28,221 nt of DNA from CAIMMJ01 sp037131955 (GTDB taxonomy: Bacteria > Bacteroidota > Bacteroidia > UBA4408). The notes beneath the pieces were generated by a model. The model was given only the letters and a program-made list of their open reading frames with translations. It made no database searches and was not told where the DNA came from. Position numbers and translations under genes: made by a program. The first letter of the stretch is position 1. Each line of letters opens with the position of its first letter. Of this stretch, positions 24,062 through 28,221 are shown piece after piece. Where the stretch lies: the NCBI GenBank assembly GCA_037131955.1, contig JBAXQC010000035.1:1-28221 (forward strand). The letters are read 5' to 3'.

Positions 24062-27000
24062 ATGAAAATAAATAATTACTTAAAAAAAATCAAGCAATTT
24101 GTAGGTGCAACGTTATTGTTGCTTTCATCAGCTTCTATTGCTCAGCCACCACCTCCACCTGCGGTGTATTGTGTGCCCACCTATACTATATTGTGTAACG
24201 CTCCCACTAGTCAGGATTATGTAAATAATTTTTTTACTACTGGTGGTTTAACTGATATTTCAAATTTAAATTCCGGTTGTAACGGACAGGTAAATAATTA
24301 TAATTATTATGGTGGCCAAATTTTAACTGTAAATCCAGGCCAATCAGTTGATTTAAGTCTTCAAACTGGCTCTCCGCAATGGAATCAAGGTATTGCTGTT
24401 TGGATAGACTACAACCAAAATGGAACGTTTGGAGATCAACCTACAGAATTGGTTTATGTAACACCAAATCTTGGAAATAGCTCAACAATCTTTACAGGAT
24501 CTTTTATTGTTCCTATTGATGCTACTTCGGGATTGACTAGAATGAGAGTTCGGTGTGTATTTAATAACTTAAATATAGATCCTTGTAATAATTTTACTTA
24601 CGGAGAAACGGAGGATTATGACGTGGAAGTGTTGCCAGGCCTTCCTTGTGTTGCACCTCCAATTGCCGGAACGGCAAATTCATCTTCAACTTCTTTGTGT
24701 TCTGGTTTAAACTTTAATTTAAGTCTCACAGGAAATACTTTTGGTAGTGGTATGATATTTCAATGGCAGTCGTCTACCAATGGAGTTGATTTTGCTGATA
24801 TTGTCGGAGCAAATACCTCCTTTTATTCTACCACTCAAGCTGCTACAACATATTATCGCTGTTCACTAACATGTTCAGGAGAAACGGTGTTTTCAGTTCC
24901 AGTAATGGTTAATAACGAAAACTGTTTTATTATGGATGGAAATCCAGTTACAACTTGCTCAGGAACATTTTATGACAACGGAGGATTAGGAAATTACACG
25001 AATAATGCCAATTTAACGCAAACGTTTACTCCTTCTACACCAGGCCAAATGCTTCAGTTTGATTTCACAAGTTTTACTGTAGAAACTGGGTTTGATGAAT
25101 TAACTATTTTTAATGGTCCTGATGCTTTGTCTCCAGTTATTGGTATATTTGATACAAGTAATCCTCCAGGAATTATTGTTGCTTCTAATCCAACAGGAGA
25201 ACTTACGTTCCAATTTACAACAGATGCCTCGGTACCACAAGCAGGTTGGGAAGCAACTATATCTTGTGTGCCTCCTGTAGTAAATGATGCGGTTGTATTG
25301 TATGCTTATACTTTAGGTAAATTACCTCAAGGTTTTGGAACTCCCCACCAAGTGGTGGCGTATGTAAAAAATAATAACAGCACATTAAATTTAACTTTCC
25401 CGGTAACATTAACAGTTTCTGGGGCCAATTCATATACAAACACACAAACCATTACTTTGGCTGCACAAGAGATTGGAATGGTTACTTTTGATGGATATAC
25501 TGCTCCTTCAACTGGTTTACAGAATTTAAACATTAGTGTTGCAGCAGACGAAGATAATTCAAACAATACAGTTGAAATAGATCAAGAAGTTTCAGCAAAT
25601 GCATTTTCTTACAAATACCCTTCTATTCCAAACGAAGCAAATGGCGTGGGTTTTACAGGTGCAACTGGCGACTTTGTTTCAAAATTTGTTACCAACCAAC
25701 CTGGAAGCATTAACTCCGTTAAAGTTGATTTTACAGTTGCAGGAGCGGGGTATCAAATAGGTATTTGGGATGCAACAGGCTTAAATGGAACTCCAGGAAC
25801 TTTGTTGTATAGTTCACCAAGTGCTACTACAAATATTGGTACGGATTTTATTACAATTAATCCTGCTGTTCCAGTAAATGGTGCATTTTACGTTGGTGTA
25901 ATTCAAACAACAATCACAAATGTTGGGTTTGCATACCAAATAGAAGATCCACTTAGAGCCGGAACATTTTTATATTCCTCTCCTACAGGCTCTAATACTT
26001 GGTTAGATGTGAAAGACATTCCGGCAAGTTTCCGTTTTGCAATGGAAGTGGAAATGGCCTTGCCTATTCCTCCAAACTGTGCAGTTTATAGTTCTCCGCT
26101 AGATGGTACAACTGACATTTGTATTAACCAGGGTACAATTACATGGGCAAGTGGTGGCTTGGCTCCAACTTCTTATGATGTTTATTTTGGCACTGACCCT
26201 GCATTAACTGGCGTAGTACCGGTAAACGTAACAACAAATAATTACTATCCTGGTTTGCTATTACCTAATACGGTATATTATTGGAAAATAGTTCCTCTAA
26301 ACGAATTTGGTGCTGCAACAGGTTGTTCAATTGCTTCATTTACTACAGGAACATGTATTACATATCTTCAATCTAATGCCAATGTCACAGCTTGTGTAGG
26401 AAATTATTTTGATTCTGGAAATATAACAGGTAATTATCAAAACGGTGAAAATTCAACATTTACAATTACTCCGAGCACACCAGGTGCTTTTGCCCAAGTT
26501 GATTTCTTATCTTTTGCGCTTGAAAACAATTTTGATTTCTTAAAGGTTTTCAACGGTGCTAGTATCTTATCGCCACAAATTGGTCCCGCTGCAGGTTATA
26601 CAGGTGCAAATGGCCCAGGTATTGTTACCGCTTCAAATCCTACCGGACAACTTACTTTTCAATTTACCTCTGACGGCAGTGTACCTGCAGCTGGTTGGGA
26701 AGCAGCTATCTCATGTATTACTACACCACCTGTATGTGCAACAATATCCTCGCCTGTTAATGGTGCTACAGATATTTGTTTAAATTCAGGTGCCATAAAT
26801 TGGGCTCCTGTTGGTGCAACACTTGGTTATACAGTTACTTTTGGAACTGACCCAAACTTAGTTGGCGCTACTGTTACTACTGTAGATATCAATTCATTCT
26901 ATCCTGGAACTTTGTTGCCAAACACAACTTACTATTACAGTGTGGTGCCTTTTAATAATTTTGGTGCAGCAACAGGTTGTGCAATTCAAAGTTATACAAC

Positions 27001-28221
27001 AGGTACTTGTAATAATTGTAACTACTCTATTGTGATGTTCGATAGCTTTGGAGATGGCTGGAACGGAGGAACAGTTAATGTATTTGCTAATGGAGTTGAG
27101 GTTGTTGGAAGCCCGTTTTCTTTATTAAATGGAAATGGTCCTGAAACAATTGCTTTCCAAGTTAATGAAGGTGATGCAATTACATCTCAATTTAATGCAG
27201 GTTCATTTGCTGGAGAGGTTGGTTATCAAATCTTAAATTCATTTGGTCAAATTGAGTATCAAGATGGATATCTTAATGGACCTGGTATAATTGCATCTGT
27301 AGGACCAAATGTAGTTGGCAATGCTTCTTGCTTGCCTGTTACAAATGATGCTGGTGTTGATATTGTATACACCTTAGGTAAATTACCAGTAGGTTTTGGA
27401 ACTCCTCATACGGTTTCTGCAATAGTAAGAAACAACAATACATTTAGTACTGCAACAATCCCCGTAACGTTAAATGTTACAGGTGCAAATACATTTACAT
27501 TAACACAAAATGTTACAATAGTGGCCGGTGCAACTGCAACAGTTAATTTCCCTGGTTTCTCACCAACAGTTGTTGGAACAAATACAATTACTGTTTCAGT
27601 TCCTGCAGATCAAGAAACTACAAATGACTCTCAATCAATTGAGCAATTAACAACAACAAATGTTTATACATATAAATTGAACAATGTTGCAAATGAAGCG
27701 TTTGGAGTTGGCTTTAATGGCGGCACGGGTGACTTTGTTGCAAAATTCAATTCAAACGGCACAAACCCTATAAACCAAGTAAATGTTGACTTTACAGGTG
27801 CTGGTCAACAATATGCATTAGGTATTTGGGATGCAACTGGCCCTGGAGGTGCTCCAGGTGCTTTGGTTTCCGAAATAACAGGATTAACTTCTGCCATTGG
27901 TACTGCATTTATTACAGTAGATCCTCCGGTTACCGTAACAGGCGATTTTTATGTAGGTGTTAGACAAATTGGTACTACAAATATTGCATTTGCATACCAA
28001 AATGAAACACCAATAAGACCACAAACATTCTATTATGCCGCACCAACTGGTGGAACTACCTGGACGGATTTTGCCCCTGATAGTCCTTTTAGATTTGCTA
28101 TAGAAGTTGAAATAGACCTTGGTGTTGCTCCAAACTGTGCTACATATATTGGTCCTGCTGATGCAGAAACTGGTATATGTTTAAATCAAGCAAATTTGTC
28201 TTGGGCTAGTGGTGGCTTAGC
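24062..28221 (+). CDS. giant modular secreted protein (GEVED, Ig-like, CUB-like, FN3-like repeats), 3' end beyond the window
   Basis: The frame opens with ATG at 24062 and stays open to the window edge (1386 codons visible, no stop, no frameshift seen). It has a signal peptide ending near SIAQPPPPP. Domains follow in this order: a GEVED domain at about 40-190 (VWIDYNQNGTFGD, YGETEDYDVEV), an Ig-like domain at about 198-286, CUB-like domain 1 at about 287-403, a CARDB-like domain at about 410-505, a module starting NEANGVGFTGATGDF (524-664), an FN3-like domain (674-763), CUB-like domain 2 (765-886), a second FN3-like domain (890-980), a module with SFGDGWNGGTVNVF (982-1093), then second copies of the CARDB-like (1097-1193) and NEA-type (1210-1350) modules and a third FN3-like domain cut by the edge. 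It is probably a type IX secretion substrate, but the C-terminal sorting domain is not visible. Likely a surface adhesin; any enzymatic part would lie beyond the window. Confidence 0.88.
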   Translation, partial: MKINNYLKKIKQFVGATLLLLSSASIAQPPPPPAVYCVPTYTILCNAPTSQDYVNNFFTTGGLTDISNLNSGCNGQVNNYNYYGGQILTVNPGQSVDLSLQTGSPQWNQGIAVWIDYNQNGTFGDQPTELVYVTPNLGNSSTIFTGSFIVPIDATSGLTRMRVRCVFNNLNIDPCNNFTYGETEDYDVEVLPGLPCVAPPIAGTANSSSTSLCSGLNFNLSLTGNTFGSGMIFQWQSSTNGVDFADIVGANTSFYSTTQAATTYYRCSLTCSGETVFSVPVMVNNENCFIMDGNPVTTCSGTFYDNGGLGNYTNNANLTQTFTPSTPGQMLQFDFTSFTVETGFDELTIFNGPDALSPVIGIFDTSNPPGIIVASNPTGELTFQFTTDASVPQAGWEATISCVPPVVNDAVVLYAYTLGKLPQGFGTPHQVVAYVKNNNSTLNLTFPVTLTVSGANSYTNTQTITLAAQEIGMVTFDGYTAPSTGLQNLNISVAADEDNSNNTVEIDQEVSANAFSYKYPSIPNEANGVGFTGATGDFVSKFVTNQPGSINSVKVDFTVAGAGYQIGIWDATGLNGTPGTLLYSSPSATTNIGTDFITINPAVPVNGAFYVGVIQTTITNVGFAYQIEDPLRAGTFLYSSPTGSNTWLDVKDIPASFRFAMEVEMALPIPPNCAVYSSPLDGTTDICINQGTITWASGGLAPTSYDVYFGTDPALTGVVPVNVTTNNYYPGLLLPNTVYYWKIVPLNEFGAATGCSIASFTTGTCITYLQSNANVTACVGNYFDSGNITGNYQNGENSTFTITPSTPGAFAQVDFLSFALENNFDFLKVFNGASILSPQIGPAAGYTGANGPGIVTASNPTGQLTFQFTSDGSVPAAGWEAAISCITTPPVCATISSPVNGATDICLNSGAINWAPVGATLGYTVTFGTDPNLVGATVTTVDINSFYPGTLLPNTTYYYSVVPFNNFGAATGCAIQSYTTGTCNNCNYSIVMFDSFGDGWNGGTVNVFANGVEVVGSPFSLLNGNGPETIAFQVNEGDAITSQFNAGSFAGEVGYQILNSFGQIEYQDGYLNGPGIIASVGPNVVGNASCLPVTNDAGVDIVYTLGKLPVGFGTPHTVSAIVRNNNTFSTATIPVTLNVTGANTFTLTQNVTIVAGATATVNFPGFSPTVVGTNTITVSVPADQETTNDSQSIEQLTTTNVYTYKLNNVANEAFGVGFNGGTGDFVAKFNSNGTNPINQVNVDFTGAGQQYALGIWDATGPGGAPGALVSEITGLTSAIGTAFITVDPPVTVTGDFYVGVRQIGTTNIAFAYQNETPIRPQTFYYAAPTGGTTWTDFAPDSPFRFAIEVEIDLGVAPNCATYIGPADAETGICLNQANLSWASGGL
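25292..28221 (+). repeat. intragenic duplication of about 2.05 kb in the giant secreted gene
   Basis: The segment starting with the codons for YTLGKLPQGFGTPH (about 25307) recurs as YTLGKLPVGFGTPH (about 27366). The NEANGVGFTGATGDFVSKF module (about 25634) recurs as NEAFGVGFNGGTGDFVAKF (about 27692), and the TWASGGLAP junction (about 26145) recurs as SWASGGL at the window edge (about 28197). All three offsets are close to 2.05 kb, and stretches are alike at the DNA level. The CUB-like and FN3-like modules also occur in two and three copies. The copies have diverged, so the duplication is not very recent. Further units may follow outside the window. Confidence 0.75.

Overview
The window looks like chromosomal DNA from a member of the Bacteroidota (Bacteroidetes). 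Three things point there. The DNA is AT-rich. One large secreted protein ends in a gliding-motility-type (type IX secretion, type B) C-terminal domain, and a second is built from GEVED and CUB-like modules typical of that phylum. Several start sites carry the phylum's -33/-7 promoter pattern (TTTG or similar, about 20 nt, TAnnTTTG). No rRNA, tRNA, CRISPR array or recognisable phage was seen.

Layout. 1-3406 (+): the 3' part of a porin-like outer-membrane protein, an exported amidohydrolase and a META-domain lipoprotein, closely spaced and probably one operon. 3559-3972 (+): a small PsiE-like membrane protein. 3969-5541: a decayed IS1380-family insertion sequence with two nearly identical terminal inverted repeats and a further end-like copy 181 bp outside it. 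Its right end cuts into the 3' end of an outer-membrane beta-barrel gene (5518-6072, -). 6137-10163 (-): an OsmC-type peroxidase and a 1197-residue secreted multi-Ig protein. 10402-11590 (+): trmD, rplS and a terminator. 11615-14578 (-): serC, a PKD-domain lipoprotein and an MBL-fold hydrolase, tightly packed. 14724-17639 (+): a fused E1 alpha/beta 2-oxoacid dehydrogenase followed at once by a DUF2279 protein. 17647-21000 (-): a DUF885 lipoprotein and nadB. 21068-22120 (+): an Nfu-type Fe-S scaffold and an SRPBCC protein. 22121-22645 (-): a membrane-anchored J-domain protein. 22714-23352 (+): a SCO-family copper/redox protein. 23492 to the window end (+): a small exported protein of unknown function and a giant modular secreted protein that is still open at the edge.

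Most of the window is housekeeping: tRNA modification, ribosome, serine, NAD, Fe-S and 2-oxoacid metabolism. These genes are interleaved with cell-surface and secreted genes. I found no convincing new defence, toxin or mobile system. The parts most worth a second look are the wrecked insertion sequence with its extra end and truncated neighbour, the internally duplicated giant surface protein with its small exported partner, and an E1 promoter that seems to leave almost no 5' leader.
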